From positions 124,001 to 188,000 of the forward strand of contig NZ_JAAVTA010000003.1 of NCBI RefSeq assembly GCF_012102705.1: 64,000 nucleotides of DNA. The letters run 5' to 3'. The notes under the pieces are model-generated. The model was not told where the DNA came from and made no database searches. It saw only the letters and a program-made list of their open reading frames with translations. Below, in pieces: positions 54,676 through 62,307 of this stretch. The DNA is from Haematospirillum sp. H1815 (GTDB lineage: Bacteria > Pseudomonadota > Alphaproteobacteria > Rhodospirillales > Rhodospirillaceae). The stretch's first letter is position 1. Every line of letters begins with the position of its first letter. The translations under genes were made by a program, and so were the position numbers.

Positions 54676-55264
54676 AGCACGCCTTCACAAGCTGTTGGAA
54701 TGCACGGGCACGGTGGCTGATGGCATGTTTCTCTTCCGGAACAAACTCGGCAAAGGTACGACTATCACCGTCCGGGACAAAAAACGGGTCATAGCCAAAA
54801 CCACGGTCACCACGCGGTGGCCAGCAGATGGACCCATCGACCTGTCCGACAAATGTTTCCGTATGCCCGTCTGGCCAGGCCAGGCACAAGGCGCATACAA
54901 AGCAGGCTGACCGGTCAGGATGGTCCCCCAGACGCTCATGAACGGTACGCATGGCACCGGCAAAATCTTTCTCCGGGCCAGCCCAGCGAGCCGAGTAAAT
55001 ACCCGGCTCGCCGCCAAGCGCAGAAACTGACAGACCGGAATCATCGGAGAGGGCAGGAAGCCCGGAGGCCCTTGCAGCAGCAAGGGCTTTGATGGCTGCA
55101 TTACCCGAAAATGTTGCCGCTGTCTCTTCGGGTTCCGGCAAATCCAGATCGACAGAAGACACAACATCAACCTGAAAGGCACGAAGAAGATCACGGATTT
55201 CCCGCACCTTCCCGGCATTATGGCTGGCAACAACCAGCCGGGAACCATCAAACCGGCGTGCCAT
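54668..55264 (-). CDS. rdgB: XTP/dITP diphosphatase (RdgB/Ham1)
   Basis: A 198-residue house-cleaning enzyme that removes inosine and xanthosine triphosphates. Signatures: [17 protein letters not shown] at the N terminus, the substrate-loop [26 protein letters not shown] and [13 protein letters not shown] near the C terminus, ending with AISHRARAF. It starts 3 bases after rph and overlaps hemW, so all three are probably translated from one mRNA. Confidence 0.97.
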   Translation of the reverse strand: MARRFDGSRLVVASHNAGKVREIRDLLRAFQVDVVSSVDLDLPEPEETAATFSGNAAIKALAAARASGLPALSDDSGLSVSALGGEPGIYSARWAGPEKDFAGAMRTVHERLGDHPDRSACFVCALCLAWPDGHTETFVGQVDGSICWPPRGDRGFGYDPFFVPDGDSRTFAEFVPEEKHAISHRARAFQQLVKACFD

Positions 55265-55267
55265 GCC

Positions 55268-55990
55268 TTATGCCTCCACCAGCAAGGCCTGGTTTTGCAA
55301 GGCGACAAGCTCACGCACACCTTTTTCCGCCAGATCCATAAGGGCATCCAGTTCCGCACGGGTAAAGGGCGCTTCTTCGGCTGTTCCCTGCACTTCAATC
55401 ACCTTCCCGGTACCGGTCAGAACAAAATTGGCATCGGCTTGGGCTGATGAATCCTCCTCATAGTCCAGGTCCAGAACCGGTACACCCTTCACCAAACCAC
55501 ACGATACGGCTGCAACACTGTCTGTCAGGGGAAATGCAGACACAAGCCCGGCAGACAAGGCATGACGGAATGCCTGGGCCAAGGCCACATAGGCCCCGGT
55601 AATGGAGGCCGTACGGGTTCCTCCATCCGCCTGAAGTACGTCACAGTCGATCCGAACCTGCATCTCGCCCATCCTGGACAGGTCTGTTACGGCCCTCAAG
55701 GAGCGTCCGATCAGACGTTGTATTTCCTGTGTGCGCCCGGATTGCTTGCCCCGGGCGGCTTCACGGTCGGTGCGTGTTCCTGTTGAACGGGGCAACATAC
55801 CGTATTCTGCCGTAATCCATCCCTTGCCCTGCCCCCGCAACCAAGGGGGAACACGGGTATCGACAGAGGCCGTGCAAATAACGTGGGTATCTCCGAACTT
55901 CACCAGACACGACCCCTCTGCATGCTTGATAAAGCCGGTCTCAAGGGTCACGGGGCGAAGCTGGTCAGCAAGGCGGCCGGAAGGTCTCAT
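55268..55990 (-). CDS. rph: Ribonuclease PH
   Basis: A 240-residue phosphorolytic exoribonuclease that trims tRNA 3' ends. Visible are [37 protein letters not shown], the RNA-binding [20 protein letters not shown] region with [40 protein letters not shown] and the active-site [19 protein letters not shown]. Unlike E. coli K-12, the C terminus is intact. First gene of rph-rdgB-hemW. Confidence 0.97.
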   Translation of the reverse strand: MRPSGRLADQLRPVTLETGFIKHAEGSCLVKFGDTHVICTASVDTRVPPWLRGQGKGWITAEYGMLPRSTGTRTDREAARGKQSGRTQEIQRLIGRSLRAVTDLSRMGEMQVRIDCDVLQADGGTRTASITGAYVALAQAFRHALSAGLVSAFPLTDSVAAVSCGLVKGVPVLDLDYEEDSSAQADANFVLTGTGKVIEVQGTAEEAPFTRAELDALMDLAEKGVRELVALQNQALLVEA

Positions 55991-56020
55991 GGAATATATC
56001 TCTCTGTCAGGCTGGAAAAG

Positions 56021-57172
56021 TTAATGGGTCGGCGCACTCTGCCGGGGTAAAAGCAAATACCAGGTTCCCGCACTTTTCATGCGCCCGGCCTTGGCCAAGG
56101 CCTGCTCACCGGGACCCCAGAAGAAATCACCACGAACAACGCCCTTGATGGCCGATCCTGTGTCCTGTGCCACCATAAGCCGGCGCAGGGGTTTATGATC
56201 TGGATCGACCGAATTGAGCCACAGCGGCACCCCAAGCGGAACATACCGCGGATCGACTGCAATGGAACGCCGGGCTGTCAAGGGAACCGACAGAGCCCCT
56301 ACCGGCCCATCCCCATGAATAACGCGAAAGAACGTATAGCGCGGGTTCTCACGCATCAGGGCACCCGCCCGATCCCGGTTTTCCTTCAGCCACGCACGAA
56401 TGAACGGCATGGTGGCTTGCCCGGGCCCCAGAATGCCATGATCCAGCAAGATACGCCCCAGCCCCTTGAACGCATGGCCGTTACTGCCAGCAAAACCAAG
56501 CCGCTGCACCTTCCCGTCGGGCAGAATAACACGGCCCGACCCCTGTATCTGCATGATATGCACATCAACAGGATCTTCGGCATACATCAGGACAGGCGCA
56601 CGCCCGTTCAAGGCACCACTTTCAATAGCCGCGCGCGAGGGCAGGGGAGGAACCTTCCTGGTATCCGTGACAACGCCCGGCGGGGGCCCATAAAGAGGCA
56701 CCTGACAGCGCAGTGTTTTCTTCAGGCATCCTTTCAGCTCCGCTTCGTAATACCCGGTAAATGTACCGGAAGGACGACCGGAAGAACTGACAGACCAAGG
56801 CTGCATACGCGCCTCAAGGAATTCCCTGACAGAAGCAGAGGATGCAGAGTGTGAAGGTGGAAATTCACGACGCAGGTCGGAACAGAACCGCTGCCAGTCC
56901 TCTACGGTCCCGCCCAAGGAACCAGGGCCAACCCATCGCCTGGCATCAGAACGACGCTGGAAAGAATCGCAGGAACGCCTGAGAGCTGGCAGGGCCTCTG
57001 CCTGCACATCCTGACCCCAACCGGGAAGAGCCGAAAAAGACACTGGCTTCAGCTTCTGCTCAGAGGGAATGAGAGGCGGTTCACCCGGTCCACGACCACC
57101 GCAGGAAGCCAAGGCCAACAGACAAACCCCGGCCAACAGCCGGGGTAGAACGGTACGAACAGATACAGTCAT
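56021..57172 (-). CDS. mltA: Membrane-bound lytic murein transglycosylase A
   Basis: A 383-residue lipoprotein that cleaves peptidoglycan to 1,6-anhydro products. The lipobox is LLALASCGG (Cys about residue 24). The MltA core follows: GTFTGYYEAELKG, VPLYGPPPGV, DPVDVHIMQIQGSGRV, NGHAFKGLGRIL, and the C-terminal 3D domain with the three catalytic-type Asp (AVDPRYVPLGVPLWL, LMVAQDTGSAIKGVVRGDFF). It starts 14 bases after the Tim44-like gene. Confidence 0.95.
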   Translation of the reverse strand: MTVSVRTVLPRLLAGVCLLALASCGGRGPGEPPLIPSEQKLKPVSFSALPGWGQDVQAEALPALRRSCDSFQRRSDARRWVGPGSLGGTVEDWQRFCSDLRREFPPSHSASSASVREFLEARMQPWSVSSSGRPSGTFTGYYEAELKGCLKKTLRCQVPLYGPPPGVVTDTRKVPPLPSRAAIESGALNGRAPVLMYAEDPVDVHIMQIQGSGRVILPDGKVQRLGFAGSNGHAFKGLGRILLDHGILGPGQATMPFIRAWLKENRDRAGALMRENPRYTFFRVIHGDGPVGALSVPLTARRSIAVDPRYVPLGVPLWLNSVDPDHKPLRRLMVAQDTGSAIKGVVRGDFFWGPGEQALAKAGRMKSAGTWYLLLPRQSAPTH

Positions 57173-57186
57173 AGAAAAAAACCCAT

Positions 57187-57846
57187 TCAGGCAGATGGAG
57201 CCGCTGTTGAAACCAGCTTCCAGTTGGGGTCATCAGAACAGGGATCCCGCATGAATGTCCAATCGTCAGTAATCACGACCGTCTCATTGGGATCTCCCTC
57301 GACGATTCGGCCCTCCGAATCACGGGTGACCGATATCTGCTCGCTTACAAAGCGAACGGATACCAAGACAACATCCTTGGCGCGTTCAGCTTTTATGAAG
57401 GAAATTGAACGGATAAACTCAAGTCCCGTCTCCAGAAACAGGTTTTTGCTCTCCCGGGTCTGGATTTCCTCCTCGAAGCTGCGGTATACGTCCTCGGCCA
57501 GAAGAAAGCGCAGGGTCTCCCTGTCGCCACGGGCAAAGGCTTCGATCACCATTTCGAAGGCGCGCCGGGCGCCAACAAGAAATTTCTCGGGCACAAACGA
57601 AAGGTCAGCCTTCATCAAATCCGCCAGCCCGGGGACAGACAGGTCTTCATCCGAAATGTCACTGTCATAACGACCGGGCAGGGGGATCACGTTGTCCCCG
57701 GTATCCTGGTCCAGCGTACGGCCGTGCAGATCGCGTGGCCTCTCATTGCCGTTTTTCTGGCCCAGGACACTGCGCAGCCGCAGGATCAAAAACCCTGCGA
57801 CAAGGGCCAAAAAGATGATGTCGATGAACGCGATTCCCTGGTTCAT
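57187..57846 (-). CDS. Tim44-like domain protein
   Basis: A 219-residue protein with one N-terminal membrane helix (FIDIIFLALVAGFLILRL), a variable linker and a Tim44/MRPL45 domain (about residues 75-219: KFLVGARRAFEMVIEAFARGD, LRFLLAEDVYRSFEEEI, ITDDWTFMRD). This is the bacterial relative of the mitochondrial import motor adaptor, conserved in alphaproteobacteria next to mltA; its bacterial function is unsettled. ATG 57846 follows AGGA. It heads the minus-strand run to hemW and diverges from fxsA. Confidence 0.9.
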   Translation of the reverse strand: MNQGIAFIDIIFLALVAGFLILRLRSVLGQKNGNERPRDLHGRTLDQDTGDNVIPLPGRYDSDISDEDLSVPGLADLMKADLSFVPEKFLVGARRAFEMVIEAFARGDRETLRFLLAEDVYRSFEEEIQTRESKNLFLETGLEFIRSISFIKAERAKDVVLVSVRFVSEQISVTRDSEGRIVEGDPNETVVITDDWTFMRDPCSDDPNWKLVSTAAPSA

Positions 57847-57975
57847 GGCAGTCCTGACTGTCGGTAAACACTGGGTCTGTAACACCACCGCCACAGACCA
57901 CACACACGCTGGCATCGGGGATCCCGGACCAGCCTCTGAAGGTCTAGATAAGGGTTGTAGCAGTATAGGGCAAGC

Positions 57976-58449
57976 ATGACACAGGTTCTTCTTATTTTAT
58001 TTGTTATCTTTCCCGTTGCCGAGATAACCATGTTTCGCCTTGTTGATCTTGCGATCGGCCTGTGGCCAACCGTCTTTCTGGTTGTTGGAACGGGGATGTG
58101 CGGAGTCCTTGTCCTGAACAGGGCCGGGCTGGCACCTCTGGATGGACGAACCTGGGCAAAGAACACGATCTCCCTACAAGACATGGTCGAAGCAACCCTT
58201 ATGGTCGTATCAGGCCTGCTTCTGGTCACACCGGGTTTTCTGACGGACGCCCTAGGGCTTTTCCTACTGATTCCGTCCATGCGTCGCACCACAGCAGCCC
58301 TTCTGGCCCAAAGGCGCAAGAAACAGGAAGGAAAACCTGCTTCGTCAGAAGCAGAAGAAGGCCATCCAACATCAGCTCCTGCGATAGATGGTGAATACCG
58401 TGATGTTTCTGCCGGATATGACCGGAATGGCCAGGCCCGATCCTGCTGA
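57976..58449 (+). CDS. fxsA: FxsA family membrane protein
   Basis: A 157-residue inner-membrane protein of the FxsA family, known in E. coli for reducing exclusion of phage T7 by the F plasmid when overexpressed. Visible are ILFVIFPVAEITMFRLVD, LWPTVFLVVGTGMCGVLVL, GLLLVTPGFLTDALGLFLLI and a polar C-terminal tail. Its place between the Tim44-like gene and secB is standard in alphaproteobacteria, suggesting a link to export or envelope care, which remains unproven. Confidence 0.9.
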   Translation: MTQVLLILFVIFPVAEITMFRLVDLAIGLWPTVFLVVGTGMCGVLVLNRAGLAPLDGRTWAKNTISLQDMVEATLMVVSGLLLVTPGFLTDALGLFLLIPSMRRTTAALLAQRRKKQEGKPASSEAEEGHPTSAPAIDGEYRDVSAGYDRNGQARSC

Positions 58450-58533
58450 ATGAACAAGGGGGATAACGCAGGGTTCCGTGGTCATGCATTCCATGCTAGG
58501 GGTATGCCAACCATCTGAAACAGGGAGCCCCTT

Positions 58534-59046
58534 ATGACTGATGCACAAAATCATGCAACGACACCGGAAGACAATACATCAGACACGCCGCCACTGATGC
58601 TGGCCATTGAAAGCCAGTACATCAAGGACCTGTCTTTCGAAGCACCACAAACGCCGGTCATTTTCCATAAAATGCGCGAACAGGCTCCGGCGGTATCCTT
58701 TGGGGCTGACGTCAAGGCGCGCCACCTGGACGGCAATGTCTTCGAAGTTCTTTTACACGTCGAGGTCAAGGCTGACGTTGGGGCCGAGACAGCCTTTATG
58801 CTGGAGCTTGCCTACGGTGCCGTTGTTCAGGCAAACCCGGTTGAAGCGGATCACCTGCAGCCCCTGCTGCTAATCGAAGCGCCAAGAATGCTGTTCCCGT
58901 TTGTCCGGAACATTATCGCCGATGTAACACGCGACGGCGGTTTCCCGCAGCTGATGCTACAGCCGATCGACTTTGCCGCTCTTTATCGGCACCGACTGGC
59001 AGAGGCCACACGCTCCGAACAAGAAAGCACCCCGGCACAGGTATAA
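58534..59046 (+). CDS. secB: Protein-export chaperone SecB
   Basis: A 170-residue tetrameric cytosolic chaperone that holds preproteins unfolded and hands them to SecA. Signatures are ESQYIKDLSFEAPQTP, FEVLLHVEVKA, FMLELAYGAVV, and the SecA-contact region APRMLFPFVRNIIADVTRDG followed by GFPQLMLQPIDFAALY. The N-terminal ~20 residues are a polar extension. It sits after fxsA on the same strand and 13 bases before an XRE gene. Confidence 0.97.
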   Translation: MTDAQNHATTPEDNTSDTPPLMLAIESQYIKDLSFEAPQTPVIFHKMREQAPAVSFGADVKARHLDGNVFEVLLHVEVKADVGAETAFMLELAYGAVVQANPVEADHLQPLLLIEAPRMLFPFVRNIIADVTRDGGFPQLMLQPIDFAALYRHRLAEATRSEQESTPAQV

Positions 59047-59059
59047 CAGGACACAGCAC

Positions 59060-59449
59060 GTGACCCCGTTTGGAGCCAGAATTCGTGACCTGAGACGCCA
59101 GCGGGGCATAACCCTGCAACAGATGGCTGCTGATCTCAATGTATCTGCGGCCTATCTGTCTGCCCTGGAACATGGAAAACGGGGCAAACCTGGCCCCGGC
59201 CTTGTTCTTGAGTTATGCGGTTATTTCGGACTTATCTGGGATGAAGCCGAAGCCCTGAAAAACTTGGCCGAGGTTTCAAGACCCAAAGTAACACTTGATA
59301 CCTCTGGTCTGTCACCGCAGACCACGGCATTTGCCAACCGTCTCGGGGCCTGCATTCGATACCTGGATGATGAAGCTATTGCCACTCTGGATGCCCTGTT
59401 GGCACGTATACAGCCCCCCCTGCCTGCAAAACGCAGCCGACGCTCCTGA
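59060..59449 (+). CDS. XRE-family regulator downstream of secB
   Basis: A 129-residue HTH protein. GTG 59060 follows AGGACA by 7 bases, so it is probably coupled with secB. The HTH (about residues 4-60) reads FGARIRDLRRQRGITLQQMA and LNVSAAYLSALEHGKRGKPG. The SALEHGKRGKP pattern is a distinct conserved alphaproteobacterial subtype often found near mltA/smr. The C-terminal half is helical. Its stop is 17 bases before a parS site. Confidence 0.9.
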   Translation: MTPFGARIRDLRRQRGITLQQMAADLNVSAAYLSALEHGKRGKPGPGLVLELCGYFGLIWDEAEALKNLAEVSRPKVTLDTSGLSPQTTAFANRLGACIRYLDDEAIATLDALLARIQPPLPAKRSRRS

Positions 59450-59466
59450 TGCCTCGCGTCTCTTCC

Positions 59467-59482
59467 TGTTTCACGTGAAACA
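59467..59482. promoter_or_regulatory. parS centromere site, perfect consensus
   Basis: TGTTTCACGTGAAACA is identical to the canonical 16-bp parS. It lies between the convergent XRE gene and ogt. Together with the site at 53482 it marks the ParB loading region of the chromosome. Confidence 0.95.
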
Positions 59483-59487
59483 TCCTG

Positions 59488-59952
59488 TCAGGACGTAACC
59501 GCCGCACTTTGCTCAAAGTGCAAAAGCCAGGCCTTACTCTGCAGGCCATCAAACGCAGAATAACCGCCAAGATGCCCCCCCGCAGCCAGAACCCGATGAC
59601 AGGGAACAAGTATAGGCAGGGGATTGCGCGCACACGCCATACCCACAGCACGGGGAGATGATAATACGGTCTGCGCTAGGTCGCCATAGGTTTGCGTTGC
59701 GCCAAAAGGAATAGCGCAAAGGGCATCCCGTACACGGGCAGTGAATGCGGTGCCAGCCGTGGCAAGGGGCAGGTCAAAGTTCTCCAGACGACGATCAAAC
59801 CATGCCTGCAGCTGCTTCCCGGCTTCTTTCAGAAGGGGAGTCTCCTCACAGCCCGCCTCCATGCCCCGCCCCCAATCCAGGGAGACAAGGCAATCATCAG
59901 CCTCAAACAGGGTCATCCATCCGAGGGGGCTATGCAAAACAATATGAGACAC
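59488..59952 (-). CDS. ogt: Methylated-DNA-protein cysteine methyltransferase
   Basis: A 154-residue suicide repair protein that removes alkyl groups from O6-guanine. The acceptor motif is ILVPCHRVLAAGG; the HTH before it includes IPFGATQTYGDLA and GMACARNPLPI. GTG 59952 follows GGA by 8 bases and gives the usual short N-terminal domain; the frame is open to 60033, but that part is hydrophobic and unlikely. It could be called Ogt or the C-terminal module of Ada; no Ada N-terminal domain is present. Confidence 0.92.
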   Translation of the reverse strand: MSHIVLHSPLGWMTLFEADDCLVSLDWGRGMEAGCEETPLLKEAGKQLQAWFDRRLENFDLPLATAGTAFTARVRDALCAIPFGATQTYGDLAQTVLSSPRAVGMACARNPLPILVPCHRVLAAGGHLGGYSAFDGLQSKAWLLHFEQSAAVTS

Positions 59953-60134
59953 TGCAAAAATCCATCCAGACAGACAAAACCAAAGCCAAATTAGCGGCGG
60001 TCTTGCCATGCAGGCAAGTCTGACACAAAACAAATTTTACCCGGGATATTCACAGGTAGAGTGTGCAGGCACGACAAGACCGGTGGCTTTCTCCGGAAGA
60101 GCGCTTTCCGTATCAACCAGATCGTAGGGTTGGC

Positions 60135-60389
60135 ATGAAAATCGAGATTGATATCGACTGTACACCTGAAGAAGCCCGCACCTTTCTGGGATTACCGGAC
60201 GTCCGCCCCATGCAGGATGCTCTTCTGGCCGAAATACATAAACAAATGATGAATCAGTTACAGGCCATTGACCCGGACACCCTTATGAAAAGCTGGTTAC
60301 CGGCCCAGGTTCAGGGGCTGGAGCAGATGCAGAAATTTTTCTGGTCACACTTCACAGGGGATGACAAAAGCGGCAACAGGGGCCCATAA
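60135..60389 (+). CDS. DUF6489 family small protein
   Basis: An 84-residue protein conserved in alphaproteobacteria before mnmE. The opening MKIEIDIDCTPEEARTFLGL and the PDVRPMQDAL segment are typical; the rest is a helix pair (QMMNQLQAIDPDTLMKSWLP, LEQMQKFFWSH). It resembles phasin-like or coiled helical proteins and has no known function. ATG 60135 follows AGGGT. Confidence 0.8.
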   Translation: MKIEIDIDCTPEEARTFLGLPDVRPMQDALLAEIHKQMMNQLQAIDPDTLMKSWLPAQVQGLEQMQKFFWSHFTGDDKSGNRGP

Positions 60390-60425
60390 AAGGAGCGCCG
60401 AAGAATCCTGTACGAGGAATATCCC

Positions 60426-60803
60426 GTGTCCTGCCCGGATCCCGACCTTTATTACCGCATCCATGTTTTTATCTGCACAAACGAACGCACGGAAGGCCAC
60501 AGCCGTGGTTCGTGCGCCCGTTCAGGGGCCGTAAAACTACGTGACTACATGAAAGCACGCGCAAAAGAACTGGGACTGACAGACCGCATCCGCACTCAGC
60601 AAGCAGGGTGCCTGGACCGGTGCGAGCTTGGACCCGTGCTGGTCATATACCCCGAAGGTGTGTGGTACGCACCACGAACACGGGACGATATTGATGCCAT
60701 TCTGGTCAACCATATCCGTGACGGAAAACATGTGGAGCGCTTGATGCTGAATCCACAGGATCGCATCCCCGCTGACTTGGAAGCCCGTCAGGCGTCCCAA
60801 TGA
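60426..60803 (+). CDS. (2Fe-2S) ferredoxin domain protein (thioredoxin-like fold)
   Basis: A 125-residue protein of the thioredoxin-like [2Fe-2S] ferredoxin type. Four cysteines are placed as in that family: VFICTNER and SRGSCARSGA in the first half, AGCLDRCELGPVLVIYPEG in the second. GTG 60426 follows GAGGA by 8 bases. The last four bases overlap the mnmE start (ATGA), so it is translationally coupled to it; a redox role in tRNA modification is possible but unproven. Confidence 0.88.
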   Translation: MSCPDPDLYYRIHVFICTNERTEGHSRGSCARSGAVKLRDYMKARAKELGLTDRIRTQQAGCLDRCELGPVLVIYPEGVWYAPRTRDDIDAILVNHIRDGKHVERLMLNPQDRIPADLEARQASQ

Positions 60804-62146
60804 TCACCAACAATACCATTGTTGCAACAGCCACAGCGCCGGGCCGGGCTGGTGTTGCCGTAACCCGCGTTTCCGGAAAACGGGCACGTGACGTGATTAC
60901 CTCACTCTGTGGCCACCTGCCAGAGCCACGCAAGGCAACACGATTCCTGTTTCGTGACCCCGGAACAGGAGATGTGATCGATGATGGGCTTGTCCTGTGG
61001 TTCCCGGGGCCGGCCAGCTTTACAGGCGAAGATACCGCTGAATTCCAGGGACATGGCGGAAAGGCCGTAACCGATGCCTTGCTGCAGGCCATTCGTCATC
61101 TGGATGGGGTGCGGATTGCCGAACCCGGCGAGTTCTCGCGCCGGGCCTTTCTGAATGGCAAACTGGATCTGACCCGGGTCGAAGGCCTGGCAGACCTGAT
61201 ACAGGCCGAAACAGATGCTCAACGCCGCCAGGCGCTCCAGCAAATGGACGGTGCCTTGGCACGCCTATATGACAGCTGGCGAGAGGAGCTGATTCGACGT
61301 CTGGCGTGGATGGAAGCGCACATAGACTTTCCAGATGAAGACATCCCGCCTGATCTGGATCGTTCGGCACGAAACGGGCTGGAAGAACTGGCGCAAACCA
61401 TTGATGCCTACCTCTCCGACAACCGGCGTGGTGAGCGCATCCGTGACGGTATCCAGATTGCTGTCCTCGGTCGTCCCAATGCCGGAAAATCCAGCCTGGT
61501 CAATGCGCTTGCACAGCGGGAAGCCGCCATTGTTTCCGACCGGGCCGGCACCACACGCGACATCATCGAAGTCCATCTGGATCTGGGAGGATTCCCGGTC
61601 ACCATTGCCGATACGGCCGGTCTGCGCAGCAGCAATGAGGACATAGAGGCAGAGGGAATACGCCGGGCACGGGTACGTGCCAGTACTGCCGACCTCAAGA
61701 TTACTGTGTTTGACCTGACAGAGTGGCCTGAACTGGATGAAGAAACCCTGTCTCTTGTCGACTCCAGCACGCTGATAGTACTGAACAAGAGCGACGTGGC
61801 AACAACGCATCCAGACAGAATGGTGACGATTTCCGGCACGCGCCCCTTGTTGCTGTCAACGCACAGCGGGGAGGGCATGGCGGAACTGCTGTCAACCTTG
61901 ACAGCCATGGTGGCGGAGCGTCTGAATGCAGGGGCACATGTCCCCCCGGCGCTGACACGCCAAAGGCACAGAGATGCCCTGGAGGATTGCCGCGACAGCC
62001 TGTTACGCGCTATACACGCCCCAATGCTTGAGCTTATGGCGGAAGACGTTCGTCTTGCAGCCCGTGCCTTGGGCCGTATTACAGGCCGGGTAGAAGTTGA
62101 TGACCTACTGGATGTTATTTTCAGCGACTTCTGTATCGGTAAATAA
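60800..62146 (+). CDS. mnmE: tRNA uridine 34 modification GTPase MnmE
   Basis: A 448-residue GTPase that works with MnmG to add a carboxymethylaminomethyl or aminomethyl group at wobble uridine. The N-terminal folate-binding domain has TAPGRAGVAVTRVSG and EFSRRAFLNGKLDLTRVEGL. The G domain (about residues 215-370) has GRPNAGKSSLVNAL, AGTTRDIIE, DTAGLR and LNKSD. The C-terminal helical domain ends in the diagnostic FCIGK with the conserved cysteine. mnmG follows 161 bases later. Confidence 0.98.
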   Translation: MITNNTIVATATAPGRAGVAVTRVSGKRARDVITSLCGHLPEPRKATRFLFRDPGTGDVIDDGLVLWFPGPASFTGEDTAEFQGHGGKAVTDALLQAIRHLDGVRIAEPGEFSRRAFLNGKLDLTRVEGLADLIQAETDAQRRQALQQMDGALARLYDSWREELIRRLAWMEAHIDFPDEDIPPDLDRSARNGLEELAQTIDAYLSDNRRGERIRDGIQIAVLGRPNAGKSSLVNALAQREAAIVSDRAGTTRDIIEVHLDLGGFPVTIADTAGLRSSNEDIEAEGIRRARVRASTADLKITVFDLTEWPELDEETLSLVDSSTLIVLNKSDVATTHPDRMVTISGTRPLLLSTHSGEGMAELLSTLTAMVAERLNAGAHVPPALTRQRHRDALEDCRDSLLRAIHAPMLELMAEDVRLAARALGRITGRVEVDDLLDVIFSDFCIGK

Positions 62147-62307
62147 AAAATCAATATAAATCATGAAGTTGACTGGTCTGTCATAGCGTTATCCCCTGCA
62201 ACAGGGTTGGCCGTATACCACCGGCTTGCGTTTCATGCTATGCATGTGCATGCTTTGGCCGCTTGTCGCCAAGACAGGATAGTGATCACCACTGATTGTT
62301 TAATGCA

